64,000 bases of DNA. Origin: an uncultured Chloroflexus sp. (GTDB taxonomy: Bacteria > Chloroflexota > Chloroflexia > Chloroflexales > Chloroflexaceae). The notes below the pieces were generated by a model. It did no database searches. It was not told the DNA's origin and worked only from the letters and a program-made list of their open reading frames with translations. The DNA is taken from NCBI RefSeq assembly GCF_937951745.1, contig NZ_CALFBQ010000007.1:62001-126000 (forward strand), written 5' to 3'. The position numbers and the translations under genes were made by a program. Numbering within the stretch: the stretch's first letter is position 1; each line of letters opens with the position of its first letter. This document shows positions 8,217 to 17,128 of the stretch, one piece after another.

Positions 8217-9657
8217 AGTGCGGTCGTTGCTGCGCCCGCGCTCGTGGCGCGCGTTGCTACGCTTGCTGCTAGTTGTTCTTGATATGGCGGCGCTGAATCT
8301 GGCAGCGCAGCTTGCTTATGCCTTCGGCACCGATTCGCTCGCCGCTGCCGGGTTTCGCATGCCTGCCGATCCACTGACTCCCCTCCGCCTGAGTGTGCTT
8401 GGCAGCGTGACCGCTCTGATCGTGTTTGCTAGCCATGGCCTCTACGAGATGAAACGCGGCGCCTCACGCCTTGATGAAGCAGTGAAGGTGGTGACGGCAG
8501 TCTCGTTTACGATGGTCTTGGTCATTTTCATCAATGCCCTCATCGGCGAGTTCGGCGGCGAAGAGATGCCATGGACGCGCGATATTCTCGTTCAGGGTTG
8601 GGGGTTGGCAGTGGCGGTCTGTCTGCTTGGCCGCTTCCTGCATCGCGCGTTGGTTTATGCGTTGCGTCGTTATTTTGACATTGATACCCGCCGGGTGTTG
8701 ATCGTCGGCGCGCGCGAACCCGGTCGCTTGGTGTGGAATACCATCCGCCGCCGGCCCGAATTGGGCTATCGCGTGCAGGGCTTTCTCTCCGATACCGTCC
8801 CGATTGGTGAGATTGTCGATGGCTTGCCGGTGCTCGGTCGCACCGAACATATTTGCCGCGTGATCCGGGCAACGCGCGCCGATGAGGTGATTATCGCCCT
8901 CTCGGGTCGTTCCTCGCAGGATCTGGTGGAAGTGATTGCGCTGGCCGAAGATGAGTCGGTCGAGATTAAGGTCTACCCTGATACTTTCCAACTGATTACC
9001 AACAATGAGGTTTCGATCGGCGATCTGCGCGATTTGCCGCTAGTCAGCGTCAAGAATGCTGCACTCGATAATCCGTGGAATCGGGCGCTGAAACGTGGCC
9101 TCGATCTAGTGGTGGCCTCGTTGGTGTTGTTGTTTGCGGCGCCGGTGATGCTGTTGATCGCGCTCGCTATCAGGCTTGAGTCGCGTGGCCCGGTTTTCTT
9201 TTTACAAGAGCGCGTGGGCCTCGATGGCAAGCCGTTCTGGATGATTAAGTTTCGTACAATGCGCCCCGATGCTGAACAGTTTGGTACATGGACGGTGCAG
9301 AACGATCCGCGGGTGACGCGCGTTGGCCGGTGGTTGCGCCGCACAAGCCTCGACGAGTTACCGCAGTTGATCAATGTTCTGATCGGTGAGATGTCAATCG
9401 TTGGCCCCCGTCCCGAACAGGCGCGCTGGGTTGAACAGTTCCGCCAGCAGATTCCGCGCTATATGCGCCGTCATAAAGAGAAGGCCGGTCTGACCGGTTG
9501 GGCGCAGGTGAATGGCTTGCGTGGCGATACCAGCATCGAAGAACGCACCCGCTACGATCTCTATTACGTGGAAAATTGGTCGCTGCTATTCGATATTAAG
9601 ATCATTTTGCGCACAATTATTAACTTCATCACTGGCCGGCAAGAGAATGCGTATTGA
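8170..9657 (+). CDS. Polyprenyl-phosphate sugar-1-phosphate transferase (495 aa)
   Basis: WcaJ/WbaP-type initiating enzyme that moves a sugar-1-phosphate from UDP-sugar to undecaprenyl phosphate. Four N-terminal membrane helices (about 20-160), then a Rossmann-like CoA-binding_3 domain (RRVLIVGAREPGRLV to GLPVLGRTEHICRVI, 170-260), a further membrane helix (VVASLVLLFAAPVMLLIALAI) and the catalytic bac_transf domain with FFLQERVGLDGKPFWMIKFR, RRTSLDELPQLINVL, GPRPEQ and KAGLTGWAQVNG. The start is uncertain. TTG 8170 has AAAGGAG upstream and overlaps the previous gene by 47 bp; GTG 8218 directly follows the previous stop but has no ribosome-binding site. Confidence 0.92.
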   Translation: MAAISSSHPTRTASVKVRSLLRPRSWRALLRLLLVVLDMAALNLAAQLAYAFGTDSLAAAGFRMPADPLTPLRLSVLGSVTALIVFASHGLYEMKRGASRLDEAVKVVTAVSFTMVLVIFINALIGEFGGEEMPWTRDILVQGWGLAVAVCLLGRFLHRALVYALRRYFDIDTRRVLIVGAREPGRLVWNTIRRRPELGYRVQGFLSDTVPIGEIVDGLPVLGRTEHICRVIRATRADEVIIALSGRSSQDLVEVIALAEDESVEIKVYPDTFQLITNNEVSIGDLRDLPLVSVKNAALDNPWNRALKRGLDLVVASLVLLFAAPVMLLIALAIRLESRGPVFFLQERVGLDGKPFWMIKFRTMRPDAEQFGTWTVQNDPRVTRVGRWLRRTSLDELPQLINVLIGEMSIVGPRPEQARWVEQFRQQIPRYMRRHKEKAGLTGWAQVNGLRGDTSIEERTRYDLYYVENWSLLFDIKIILRTIINFITGRQENAY

Positions 9658-9691
9658 AGGGCGCTATTCCACACCCCTCCTGTCAAGGCGA

Positions 9692-9706
9692 GCCGCCTCC
9701 GGCGGC
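9692..9706 (+). terminator. GC-rich hairpin after the sugar transferase gene
   Basis: GCCGCC-tcc-GGCGGC, 34 bp after the stop codon. A second similar hairpin, GGGCGC-tcc-GCGCCC, lies at 9776-9790. Neither has a clear T-run. Confidence 0.35.
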
Positions 9707-9845
9707 GAAGGAAGCTCCTGCGAGTATGGGAAGGGCCAGTTTTAGCCATTGGTGGCGCGAAAGAGAGATTGCTTCGGGCGCTCCGCGCCCTTGCACTGAC
9801 AGCCGTCATCATCTCAAGTGAACTTGCATCAATCGGTGTGAAGTG

Positions 9846-9854
9846 TGATATACT
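9846..9854 (+). promoter_or_regulatory. Extended -10 promoter
   Basis: TGATATACT, with a weak TTGCAT at 9824 (19-bp spacing), 78 bp before the gene at 9933. Confidence 0.5.
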
Positions 9855-9932
9855 GAGCACGAATCTCCCCCATCAGCGTAACGCCCCGTCGCCCGCGTGC
9901 GAGACCAGTGTCCTCAATGGAGGAGGGTAACG

Positions 9933-10298
9933 ATGGATGTAGTCGCTCGTGAAGCCGCCGCCCATGCCCGCCGGCTTGGCTATCAGGTTATCACTGCCGA
10001 ACAGTTGCGTGCGACGCGCTGTTTGTTGGTCTTGGCCGAACCATCTGGTCAAATGGTTGCGGTGCTGGTTCAGCGCCGCGCGCTCATTACCGCTGCTGAT
10101 GTGCAAGATTTTGCTGAAATGCTCTTCCTCCGGCGCCTAACCCGCGGGTTGCTAATTGCCGTTGACGGCGTCTTTAGCAATGAAGCTCGCCGTACTGTCC
10201 AAGAGTTGCGTCACGCGACGATGACGCTTGCCACTGATCTCCCCCCGGCCAGCACAAATGCGGCTACTGGTCTTAACCCGGCAGTTGACCTCGGATGA
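9933..10298 (+). CDS. Small protein with Mrr-like nuclease-fold signature (121 aa)
   Basis: No certain family. The central part (MVAVLVQRRALITAADVQ, then FAEMLFLRRLTRGLLIAV and a segment like FSNEARRTVQEL) follows the beta-alpha-beta pattern of Mrr/restriction-endonuclease-like domains, where a Q-x-K strand is followed by a helix and a strand ending in a Thr/Asp-rich turn. The usual catalytic Lys of QxK is Arg-Arg here and no upstream catalytic Asp is obvious, so activity is doubtful. I start at ATG 9933, which has a strong GGAGGAGGG ribosome-binding site; the frame is open 12 codons further upstream. Confidence 0.6.
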   Translation: MDVVAREAAAHARRLGYQVITAEQLRATRCLLVLAEPSGQMVAVLVQRRALITAADVQDFAEMLFLRRLTRGLLIAVDGVFSNEARRTVQELRHATMTLATDLPPASTNAATGLNPAVDLG

Positions 10299-10315
10299 TA
10301 AAAGATGATCGCGGG

Positions 10316-10342
10316 GACGGGCGGGTTGCCAACCCGCCCGTC
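10316..10342 (+). terminator. Strong 12-bp terminator hairpin
   Basis: GACGGGCGGGTT-gcc-AACCCGCCCGTC, followed by a T/C-rich tract, lies between the 121-aa gene and tsaE. It separates two transcription units. Confidence 0.7.
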
Positions 10343-10351
10343 TTGCTATCC

Positions 10352-10379
10352 TTGTCTGTCTCCTCCCCTATGGTAGAAT
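10352..10379 (+). promoter_or_regulatory. Promoter of tsaE, apparently leaderless
   Basis: TTGTCT at 10352-10357 and TAGAAT at 10374-10379 (16-bp spacing, TGg extension). The expected transcription start falls at about 10386, the A of the tsaE start codon. Confidence 0.55.
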
Positions 10380-10385
10380 AGTGCT

Positions 10386-10907
10386 ATGACCGAATCATTG
10401 TTACCGGCGGCGCAAACGCCGCACGATCTCGATTTTATCAGCCATAGCCCGGTGCAAACCGAACGGATCGGTGCCCGGCTCGGCCATTTGTTGCGCGCCG
10501 GCGATGTGGTGCTGTTGTCGGGGCCGCTTGGCGCCGGCAAGACTCATCTGATCAAGGGGATTGCGCGCGGGTTGGGGTATGACGGCCCGGTGACCAGCCC
10601 CACCTTTGTGCTGATCAATGAGTATCGCGCCGACGCCGCGCATGGCCGGTTGCCGATCTATCACGTTGATCTCTACCGCGTTAGCGGCGTGACTGAGTTG
10701 GCTACGATTGGCCTTGATGAACTTTGGCTGACCAATGGCGTGTGCCTGATCGAATGGCCTGAACGAGCGGCAGCGGCATTGCCGCCCGACCATGTGCATA
10801 TTACGCTGAGTTATGTGAGCGAGACCAAGCGGCGGGTGCGGTTGGCGCCGCACGGCGCTCGCTACCGCGAGCTGCTGGCAATGTTTAAGGAGGCAACGTT
10901 CGGCTAA
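10386..10907 (+). CDS. tsaE: tRNA t6A biosynthesis ATPase TsaE (173 aa)
   Basis: ATPase that works with TsaB and TsaD to add threonylcarbamoyl to A37 of ANN-decoding tRNAs. Walker A GPLGAGKTHLIKGIARGLG, then VTSPTFVLINEY and IYHVDLYRV, with LIEWPERAAAALP near the C-terminus, are diagnostic. Length is slightly above the usual 150. The start is the only ATG near the promoter, and no ribosome-binding site precedes it. The stop overlaps the tsaB start (TAATG), which suggests translational coupling. Confidence 0.93.
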   Translation: MTESLLPAAQTPHDLDFISHSPVQTERIGARLGHLLRAGDVVLLSGPLGAGKTHLIKGIARGLGYDGPVTSPTFVLINEYRADAAHGRLPIYHVDLYRVSGVTELATIGLDELWLTNGVCLIEWPERAAAALPPDHVHITLSYVSETKRRVRLAPHGARYRELLAMFKEATFG

Positions 10908-11593
10908 TGTTGCTCGCGATCGATACCGCTACCACCCTCACCGGTCTGGCGCTCTATGGCCCTCATGGCCCGCTCGCCGAAAGCGTATGGGAGTCAGGGC
11001 GGAATCATACTGCCCAGCTGTTGCCGCAGATCGATGCGTTGTTGCGCTATGCTGGCGCGGCGCCGCCTGATATTACCGTGCTCGCCGTGGGGCTGGGGCC
11101 GGGGAGCTGGAGCGGCTTGCGGGTTGGTTTGAGTCTGGTAAAGGGGATGGCCTTGGCTGCTGATCTCCCGTTGATCGGTATCCCGACGCTCGATGCGTTG
11201 GCGTATCAATATGTGCCCACAACGTTGCCTGTCTATCCCTTGATCCGGTTAGGCCGGGAACGTTATGCGACCGCGCCTTTTGCTGCGCGTGACCGGCTCG
11301 AACGCCTTGCTCCTGACCGTAATCTGACCCTCAGCGAGCTGTGTGCCGAGGTGAGCGGGCCGGCGTTGTTTTGCGGCGATCTGGACGCTGCTACAATCGC
11401 TGGGTTGCGACGCGGTTTAGGTGATCAGGCGGTGCTGCCGCTGCCCGCCGCTCGTCTGCGCCGGCCCGCTTTTTTGGCCGAGCTAGCATGGCAACGCCAC
11501 CTCGAACAGCGTTACGACGATCTGACCACTCTCGAACCAATCTACCTTGGCGAACCGGTGCGCGCGCCTGCCGCTGGGGCGCGGCCAAGCTGA
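10907..11593 (+). CDS. tsaB: tRNA t6A biosynthesis protein TsaB (228 aa)
   Basis: Scaffold partner of TsaD in the t6A complex. It has the ASKHA-type N-terminus MLLAIDTATTLTGLALYG, the motif SGRNHTAQLLPQIDALL, and GLGPGSWSGLRVGLSLVKG followed by a leucine-rich IGIPTLDALAYQ. The C-terminal part is less conserved, as usual. It overlaps tsaE by one base; tsaC and tsaD are not in the window. Confidence 0.92.
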   Translation: MLLAIDTATTLTGLALYGPHGPLAESVWESGRNHTAQLLPQIDALLRYAGAAPPDITVLAVGLGPGSWSGLRVGLSLVKGMALAADLPLIGIPTLDALAYQYVPTTLPVYPLIRLGRERYATAPFAARDRLERLAPDRNLTLSELCAEVSGPALFCGDLDAATIAGLRRGLGDQAVLPLPAARLRRPAFLAELAWQRHLEQRYDDLTTLEPIYLGEPVRAPAAGARPS

Positions 11594-11612
11594 TGTTCTG
11601 CGGGGGGAAGCT

Positions 11613-12329
11613 ATGTCTGCCCTACGTCGCTTTGAACAGTTTATGGAGCAGATGGTTGAAGGATCAGTGGCGCGGATGTTCCGCAGCCCGATCCAGCCCA
11701 TCGAAATTGCCCGCCGGCTTGAAAGGGCAATGGAGAGCAATCAGAAGCTTAGTTTCAAGCGGGTGATTGTGCCGAGTTTCTACCGCGCCTATCTGCATCC
11801 GCAAGATTTTGCCGCATTCCAACCGGTGCGCCAGCAGCTCGAACAAGAGATGGCGACCTATCTGAGTGAGCTGGCTGCTGAACGCAACTTTAGCCTGCTT
11901 GACCGGCCGCGGGTTGTGCTGGCTGAAGACCCCTCGGTGCCGCGCCGTTCGATCCAAGTGGTGGCTGAAATGAGCGATAGCCAAGCCGACCAGCCAAATA
12001 TGACGATGATTTTGCAGGCTGATCGGGGCGTTGGCCGCTCATCCGGGGCGTTTCTGCTCTTGCATACCGGCCACGAACCACAGGCGCTGCCGATCGAGAC
12101 CACCATGGTGACGATTGGCCGTGGCCTCGACAACGATATTATTCTGGAAGATACGCGAGTGTCGCGCAAGCATGCCCAGTTGCGTTACCGCCAACGCCAG
12201 TTTTGGCTGTCTGATCTCGGCAGCACCAACGGTACGTTTGTGAATGGTGAACGGATCGCTGAACGCGCGTTGCGCGATGGTGATGTCGTCTCGCTAGGTG
12301 GGCTTGAGTTGACCTTTCGCGAGGGCTAG
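11613..12329 (+). CDS. FhaA-like protein: DUF3662 plus FHA domain (238 aa)
   Basis: Phosphothreonine-binding regulator. The N-terminal ~125 residues (RFEQFMEQMVEGSVARMF, IEIARRLERAME, VPSFYRAYLHPQDF) match the FhaA N-terminal domain found in actinobacteria and Chloroflexi. The C-terminal FHA domain (about 150-236) has TIGRGLDNDIILED, RVSRKHAQL and GSTNGTFVNGERI, including the Arg, Ser and Asn that contact phosphothreonine. The open frame begins at 11547, overlapping tsaB; ATG 11613 preceded by GGGGGGAAG is preferred. Followed 3 bp later by a second FHA gene. Confidence 0.9.
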   Translation: MSALRRFEQFMEQMVEGSVARMFRSPIQPIEIARRLERAMESNQKLSFKRVIVPSFYRAYLHPQDFAAFQPVRQQLEQEMATYLSELAAERNFSLLDRPRVVLAEDPSVPRRSIQVVAEMSDSQADQPNMTMILQADRGVGRSSGAFLLLHTGHEPQALPIETTMVTIGRGLDNDIILEDTRVSRKHAQLRYRQRQFWLSDLGSTNGTFVNGERIAERALRDGDVVSLGGLELTFREG

Positions 12330-12332
12330 CCG

Positions 12333-12797
12333 ATGTTTTTCGATATCGCCAGCATCTCGATCGGCATTATCTTGCTCTTACTGCGAGTCGCGGTCGTCTT
12401 TCTGCTGTACTTCTTTCTCTGGCAGGTCGTGCAGGTGATCCGGCGCGATCTAGCTCGTCCCGCCATAACCCCGACTGTTGCGAGTCCTTATGGTCAGTTG
12501 GTGGTGACGATTTCTGGCCAGAGCGGGGTGGCGGTTGGCAAGACCTTTCCCCTTAATCCCGACACCTTGATCGGGCGCAGCCCGCACTGTGATATTGTGC
12601 TGAATGATACCTTTCTCTCTAGCGAGCATGCGCGCCTCAAGCGTCGCGGTAACGTCTGGATCCTCGAAGACCTCAATAGCACCAACGGCACCTTCCTGAA
12701 TGGCTTTGAAGTGACCGAGCCGACCGAAGTCCATCCCGGCGATGCGATTCGGGTTGGCCGGGTCGAACTACGTTTCGAGCCGTCAGCCGGCACATAG
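12333..12797 (+). CDS. Membrane-anchored FHA-domain protein, FhaB-like (154 aa)
   Basis: An N-terminal transmembrane helix (about residues 8-35, IGIILLLLRVAVVFLLYFFL) is followed by a short linker and a C-terminal FHA domain (60-152) with LIGRSPHCDIVLND, LSSEHARLKRR and NSTNGTFLNG. In actinobacteria FhaA and FhaB pair with PknB-type kinases and cell-wall proteins. No kinase is in this window, so that link is only by analogy. The three-base gap to the previous gene indicates one operon. Confidence 0.9.
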   Translation: MFFDIASISIGIILLLLRVAVVFLLYFFLWQVVQVIRRDLARPAITPTVASPYGQLVVTISGQSGVAVGKTFPLNPDTLIGRSPHCDIVLNDTFLSSEHARLKRRGNVWILEDLNSTNGTFLNGFEVTEPTEVHPGDAIRVGRVELRFEPSAGT

Positions 12798-12874
12798 TTG
12801 TCATTTCGCTACCAACTATGATTAATACTCATTAAAATTCTGGCCGGAAGGTTGCGCCGGTTGGTACGTATTTG

Positions 12875-12883
12875 TGATATACT
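12875..12883 (+). promoter_or_regulatory. Extended -10 promoter of the nuo operon
   Basis: TGATATACT, 44 bp before nuoA. No -35 of quality is present. It is the only good promoter seen before the 12-gene cluster. Confidence 0.6.
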
Positions 12884-12927
12884 TCTCATCGCCTTTTTCG
12901 TTTCACCCGCCCAACGGAGGATAGGCA

Positions 12928-13284
12928 ATGCTTGCCGACTATGCTCTGATAGGCATCTTTCTGCTTGCTGCAATCAGCTTCCCGCTGATCCCGCTTGTGC
13001 TCGCCTTCTTCCTACGCCCGAAACGCCCGACGCCGCTGAAAACCAGCACCTACGAGTGCGGGTTGGAAGCAATCGGCGATGTCCACGTTCAATTCAAGGT
13101 GCAGTATTATCTCTACGCCCTCGCCTTCGTGATTTTCGATATTGAAGTAATCTTCTTGTATCCGTGGGCGGTAGCATTCAATGTAGTGGGTCTCTATGGC
13201 CTGATTGCGGCAGCGATCTTTCTCCTCATGCTGTTTGCTGGCTTGCTCTACGAATGGCGCAAAGGCGCTCTAGAGTGGGTGTGA
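12928..13284 (+). CDS. nuoA: NADH-quinone oxidoreductase subunit A (118 aa)
   Basis: Small membrane subunit of complex I at the quinone-module junction. Three transmembrane helices. The loop [21 protein letters not shown] and the acidic helix [16 protein letters not shown], both hallmarks of NuoA, are intact. Good GGAGG upstream of ATG 12928. First gene of the cluster; nuoB starts 2 bp after its stop. Confidence 0.96.
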   Translation: MLADYALIGIFLLAAISFPLIPLVLAFFLRPKRPTPLKTSTYECGLEAIGDVHVQFKVQYYLYALAFVIFDIEVIFLYPWAVAFNVVGLYGLIAAAIFLLMLFAGLLYEWRKGALEWV

Positions 13285-13286
13285 TT

Positions 13287-14081
13287 ATGGCTGATGTCGA
13301 TCCGACCCAGCTCGAACTTGAGCGGCAGGGTGTGTTGTTGACGACCATCAATCGGTTTTACAACTGGGGCCGCCGTTCGTCGATCTGGCCAATGGCGTTT
13401 GGGTTGGCCTGTTGTGCAATCGAGATGATGGCGTTTGGTCTGAGTCGCTACGACGTGGCCCGGTTTGGCGCCGAGTTGTTCCGCGCGTCGCCCCGCCAAG
13501 CCGATCTGATGATCGTGGCCGGCACTGTGACCAAGAAGATGGCTCCGCAGGTGGTGCGGCTCTATAACCAGATGGCCGAGCCGCGCTATGTGATTTCAAT
13601 GGGGGCCTGCGCTACGTCTGGCGGCCCGTTTCGCGATGGCTACAACGTGTTGCGTGGAATCGATTTGCTTATCCCAGTTGATGTGTATGTCCCCGGTTGC
13701 CCGCCGCGCCCCGAAGCTCTCCTGCACGCGCTGATGACGCTGCAAGAGCAGATCGATCAGCAGAAACTAGGCCGGGTGCGTTGGTACGGCAGTGGCGACA
13801 AGCCGCAAACCAGCGATTTTCCAGTGCCTACGTTCGGCCCCAAGGGGCTTGAGATTGACGGTAAGCTGGTTGATCCGGTCGGCGGCTTGCCGCTGCTCAG
13901 CTCGTATACCTCGCCGAGCCACGGCGAACGGCGGTCAGGCCAGATCGAGCATCCTGAAGTGGTGCGTCAGTTCCCGATTATGGATCCGGAAGTTGAATTG
14001 GAGCATGCCTTGAAGGCACGCGGTATCTCGCCTGAGATCGCCGCCGATGATTTGAAGCGGAGCGGGGTGAGCGATGCCTGA
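13287..14081 (+). CDS. nuoB: NADH-quinone oxidoreductase subunit B (264 aa)
   Basis: Carries the terminal [4Fe-4S] cluster N2. Cysteine motifs are [17 protein letters not shown] and [12 protein letters not shown]. The C-terminus extends about 80 residues beyond the common core, is hydrophilic, and has no recognisable domain. The start at MADVDPTQL (13287) follows the nuoA stop at once; the open frame further upstream is a shadow of nuoA. The last 8 bases overlap nuoC. Confidence 0.95.
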   Translation: MADVDPTQLELERQGVLLTTINRFYNWGRRSSIWPMAFGLACCAIEMMAFGLSRYDVARFGAELFRASPRQADLMIVAGTVTKKMAPQVVRLYNQMAEPRYVISMGACATSGGPFRDGYNVLRGIDLLIPVDVYVPGCPPRPEALLHALMTLQEQIDQQKLGRVRWYGSGDKPQTSDFPVPTFGPKGLEIDGKLVDPVGGLPLLSSYTSPSHGERRSGQIEHPEVVRQFPIMDPEVELEHALKARGISPEIAADDLKRSGVSDA

Positions 14082-14601
14082 GATGACTCCTGCCGAGCTG
14101 CGTGCCCGCCTTGCCACGGCATTGCCGGCTGCGTTGGTCGAGGCGGAACCGCTGGCGATAACGCCGCCGCCTGCGCATGGGCCACAACCCGGTTTGTTTA
14201 ACCCGCCCGACCCCCTTGTGCGGCCTGATTATCTGGTTTCAGCGGCGCTCTGGGTGCGTGATACGCTCGGTTATGCCTATCTGTCGGATATTGCCGTGGT
14301 TGATTACCTCTATGCCGGTTGTTTTGAGCTGGTCTATCGCTTCTACCATCCGACCGGCGGTTCGAGTGTCGTGTTGCGTGTGCGTGTGCCACGCGATGAG
14401 CCGGTAGTGCCGTCGTTGACGCCGCACTGGCCTGCCGCCAACTTCCACGAGCGTGAGGCGTTCGATTTATTTGGGGTCGAGTTTACCGGGCATCCCTTCT
14501 TGCGCCGCATCTATATGTGGGATGAGTTTGAAGGTTTCCCCATGCGCAAAGACTTTCCCCGGCAGGGGGATAAGTATTTGGGTGGCGAGAGCGAGGGGTA
14601 A
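14074..14601 (+). CDS. nuoC: NADH-quinone oxidoreductase subunit C (175 aa)
   Basis: Peripheral-arm 30-kDa subunit. The family core is visible as FEGRISIAVV-like DIAVVDYL, then [24 protein letters not shown] and [20 protein letters not shown], the classic NuoC signature. A separate gene, not fused to nuoD. It overlaps nuoB by 8 bp. A 212-bp non-coding gap then precedes nuoD. Confidence 0.95.
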   Translation: MPEMTPAELRARLATALPAALVEAEPLAITPPPAHGPQPGLFNPPDPLVRPDYLVSAALWVRDTLGYAYLSDIAVVDYLYAGCFELVYRFYHPTGGSSVVLRVRVPRDEPVVPSLTPHWPAANFHEREAFDLFGVEFTGHPFLRRIYMWDEFEGFPMRKDFPRQGDKYLGGESEG

Positions 14602-14813
14602 TAGAGCAGTGATGCCGATGTATTTTACTATGAACAGCGTCGTGTATGCACTAAGCGCGCCGAATGCAGGCTGCAACGTATAGCGTGAGCCTTTCTACCG
14701 CCTTCGGCAAAAAACCGCTACGCTCATAGATTCGGTTTGAGGCTAAATCAATCAATGTAGCCTGATCTCGCCAGAGGCGAATGGGCTATCAGCATAGAAA
14801 AACCGGTGCTGCT
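14602..14813. other. Non-coding gap inside the nuo operon
   Basis: This 212-bp stretch is unusual in an otherwise tightly packed cluster. I find no gene, clear promoter or full terminator in it. Confidence 0.5.
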
Positions 14814-15923
14814 ATGCTCCAGACTCAAGAGCTGCAAGTCAATATCGGCCCGCAACACCCGTCAACCCACGGCGTGTTTCGCATGCTGGTGACGGTTGAC
14901 GGCGAGACGGTGGTTGATCTGAAGCCGGTGTTTGGCTATCTGCATCGCAACCACGAGCAGATCGCCGAGGCTAATTCGTATTTGCAGAATATGCCCTACA
15001 CCGACCGGCTCGACTATTTCAATTCCATGGCCAATAACCATGCCTACGCCATGGCGGTCGAGCGGCTGGCCGGGATTGAGGTGCCCGAACGGGCTGAGTA
15101 TATCCGGGTGTTGATGGTCGAGCTGACCCGGATTCTTAACCATGCCAGCGCGGTTGGCTTTATGATCAACGATATGGGAGCCTGGCAGACGCCGCTGGCA
15201 TTTGGGATGCGCGAACGCGAGAAAATTCTCGATCTCTTTGAGATGGCGAGTGGCGCGCGCCTTATGTGTAACTATTTTCGTTTCGGTGGCGTGGTGCGCG
15301 ATCTGCCCCCAGAATTCATTCCCAATTTGCGCGAATTGCTGCGCGCGCTGCCGGCGTATATCGATGAGCTGGAGCGGTTGCTGCGCGATAACGAGATCTT
15401 GTTACAACGGGCGATCGGGATCGGCATTCTGCCGCCGGAAGTGGCTCTGTCGTATGGCGTCAGCGGCCCGGTCTTGCGCGGTTCGGGCATTCCGTATGAT
15501 GTGCGCAAGGCCGAGCCGTACAGTGTTTATGACCGGTTCGATTTTGATGTGCCAATTGGCAAGGTGGGCGATGTGTATGACCGCTTTCTGGTGCGGATCG
15601 AGGAGATGCGCCAGAGCAAGCGGATTATCGAGCAGGTGCTTGAGCAGTTGCCCGATGCTAAGGGTGGTCATATTAACCCCAAAGCGCGCCAGAATGTGCG
15701 TCCACCGGTTGGCGATGCATATGCCCGTATAGAGTCGCCTAAAGGCGAACTCGGCTTTTATCTGGTGAGTGATGGCAGTACGAAACCGTACCGCTACAAG
15801 GTGCGCGCGCCGTCGTTTATCAACCTCACGCCGCTCGCCGATATGTGCCGCGGCTATAAGGTGGCTGATATTGTGGTCATCCTTGGCAGTATTGATATCG
15901 TGATGGGGGAGGTGGATCGATGA
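14814..15923 (+). CDS. nuoD: NADH-quinone oxidoreductase subunit D (369 aa)
   Basis: 49-kDa subunit, descended from the large subunit of NiFe hydrogenases, that forms the quinone cavity with NuoB. Starts with [16 protein letters not shown], then [35 protein letters not shown] and, at the C-terminus, [18 protein letters not shown] and [19 protein letters not shown]. The hydrogenase metal cysteines are absent, as expected for complex I. MLQTQELQ at 14814 is chosen over an in-frame ATG at 14781. Stop overlaps the nuoI start (ATGA). Confidence 0.96.
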   Translation: MLQTQELQVNIGPQHPSTHGVFRMLVTVDGETVVDLKPVFGYLHRNHEQIAEANSYLQNMPYTDRLDYFNSMANNHAYAMAVERLAGIEVPERAEYIRVLMVELTRILNHASAVGFMINDMGAWQTPLAFGMREREKILDLFEMASGARLMCNYFRFGGVVRDLPPEFIPNLRELLRALPAYIDELERLLRDNEILLQRAIGIGILPPEVALSYGVSGPVLRGSGIPYDVRKAEPYSVYDRFDFDVPIGKVGDVYDRFLVRIEEMRQSKRIIEQVLEQLPDAKGGHINPKARQNVRPPVGDAYARIESPKGELGFYLVSDGSTKPYRYKVRAPSFINLTPLADMCRGYKVADIVVILGSIDIVMGEVDR

Positions 15924-17041
15924 CAGCCTCACCGTTTGAGATAGAGATTCCGCGTGGGCGGGTAATCGAAGTGCAGCGCGACGATACCCGCGTGCGGTGG
16001 GGTGGTGGGTTGTTGCGTGGGATGGCGGTGGTCTGGAAGCACTGGAAGGAGTCGTTTAAGCTTAATCGCAGTTATAGCCAGATTCACGGCACCTTTACCA
16101 TTGAATATCCAGAGGAGCAGCCGCGCATTCCAGAAGCCTACCGCAACATGCCGATCCTGCTCTACGATGACGAGACGGGTCACGAACTTTGCACCTCGTG
16201 CTTTCAGTGCGAACGGATTTGCCCGCCGCAGGTTATTCACATGACACAGGCCAAAGACCCTGCGACTGGTAAGCCGGTGCCGGCAGTAGCTGAGTTTATC
16301 ATCGAGTACGATGCCTGCATGAGCTGCGGTTTTTGCGCTGAAGTCTGTCCGTTCGACGCGATCAAGATGGATCACGAGTTTGAGTTGTCCACCGACGATC
16401 ACACTCGGTTGACGGTGCATAAAGAGCAGTTGCTCCGGCCAATCAGCTACTACGCTAAGATTGCGCCGACGATGTGGGCTGAGGTACGCGAGAGTGCGTT
16501 GAAGAAGTTGCAGGGCAACGTGCGCCGCCGGCCTGACGTTATTGGCTTGGCGCCGCAGCTAACCGAGAAGATCGCGGCGCGGCGGGCTGAGTTGGCGGCA
16601 CAAGCGGTGCAGGCAGCGCAAGCAGCGGCGGCTGCGCCGGCAGCTCCAGCGGCTGCGCCAGCGGAAGGACGCAAGTTGACGCCAGAAGAGAAGGCGGCGA
16701 AGCTAGCGGCGATTCGCGCTGCCAAAACAGCGCAGGCCGGCGAGAGCGCAACGCCAGCGGAGGCTGCGCCGGCGCCACCATCACCGGCCCCGGCTGGCGA
16801 AGCTGCGCCGTCGGCTGACAAAGCGGCGAAGCTGGCGGCCATCCGCGCCGCCAATGCGGCCAAGAAAGCCGCTGCTGGCGAAGCGCCGGCCACGCTGCCT
16901 GTCGCGCCCGCTGATGGCATGGCAGGCGACACGCCAGCGGATGCACCACCCGCCGCCCCGCCGGCTGACAAAGCCGCCCGGCTGGCGGCCATCCGCGCCG
17001 CCAATGCGGCCAAGAAACAACAATCCGGCGACGGTTCGTAG
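15920..17041 (+). CDS. nuoI: NADH-quinone oxidoreductase subunit I with long C-terminal tail (373 aa)
   Basis: Carries clusters N6a and N6b: two 4Fe-4S motifs are seen, [12 protein letters not shown] and [16 protein letters not shown] (residues about 93-140). Standard NuoI is 160-220 aa; this one continues with about 170 residues of Ala/Pro-rich sequence holding three copies of a Lys-Ala-Leu-Ile-Arg motif (like [17 protein letters not shown]), spaced 43-50 residues apart. The tail looks flexible with short amphipathic helices and resembles the C-terminal repeats of RnfC. It overlaps nuoD by 4 bp. Confidence 0.93.
   Translation: MTASPFEIEIPRGRVIEVQRDDTRVRWGGGLLRGMAVVWKHWKESFKLNRSYSQIHGTFTIEYPEEQPRIPEAYRNMPILLYDDETGHELCTSCFQCERICPPQVIHMTQAKDPATGKPVPAVAEFIIEYDACMSCGFCAEVCPFDAIKMDHEFELSTDDHTRLTVHKEQLLRPISYYAKIAPTMWAEVRESALKKLQGNVRRRPDVIGLAPQLTEKIAARRAELAAQAVQAAQAAAAAPAAPAAAPAEGRKLTPEEKAAKLAAIRAAKTAQAGESATPAEAAPAPPSPAPAGEAAPSADKAAKLAAIRAANAAKKAAAGEAPATLPVAPADGMAGDTPADAPPAAPPADKAARLAAIRAANAAKKQQSGDGS
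16685..17017 (+). repeat. Three direct repeats encoding the NuoI tail motif
   Basis: Copies begin near 16685, 16814 and 16964. The last two are 54 bp long (16814-16867 and 16964-17017) and differ at only 4 positions. The first is more diverged. They encode the repeated K/A/L/I/R helix motif. Confidence 0.85.
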
Positions 17042-17128
17042 AGCTGCACGTTCGTGTGGCTCCTGATAATAAGTCAGAGAGAGGGATGTAAAGCCGCACG
17101 GCAGTGTGGCTCTATGACGGAGACATCC

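Noticed and set aside
16685-17017. CRISPR-like or tandem repeat array
   Set aside because: Repeats are in frame inside nuoI, encode a protein motif and are too few and unevenly spaced.
16450-17049. 199-aa Ala-rich minus-strand ORF opposite nuoI
   Set aside because: Shadow of the Ala/Pro-rich NuoI tail.
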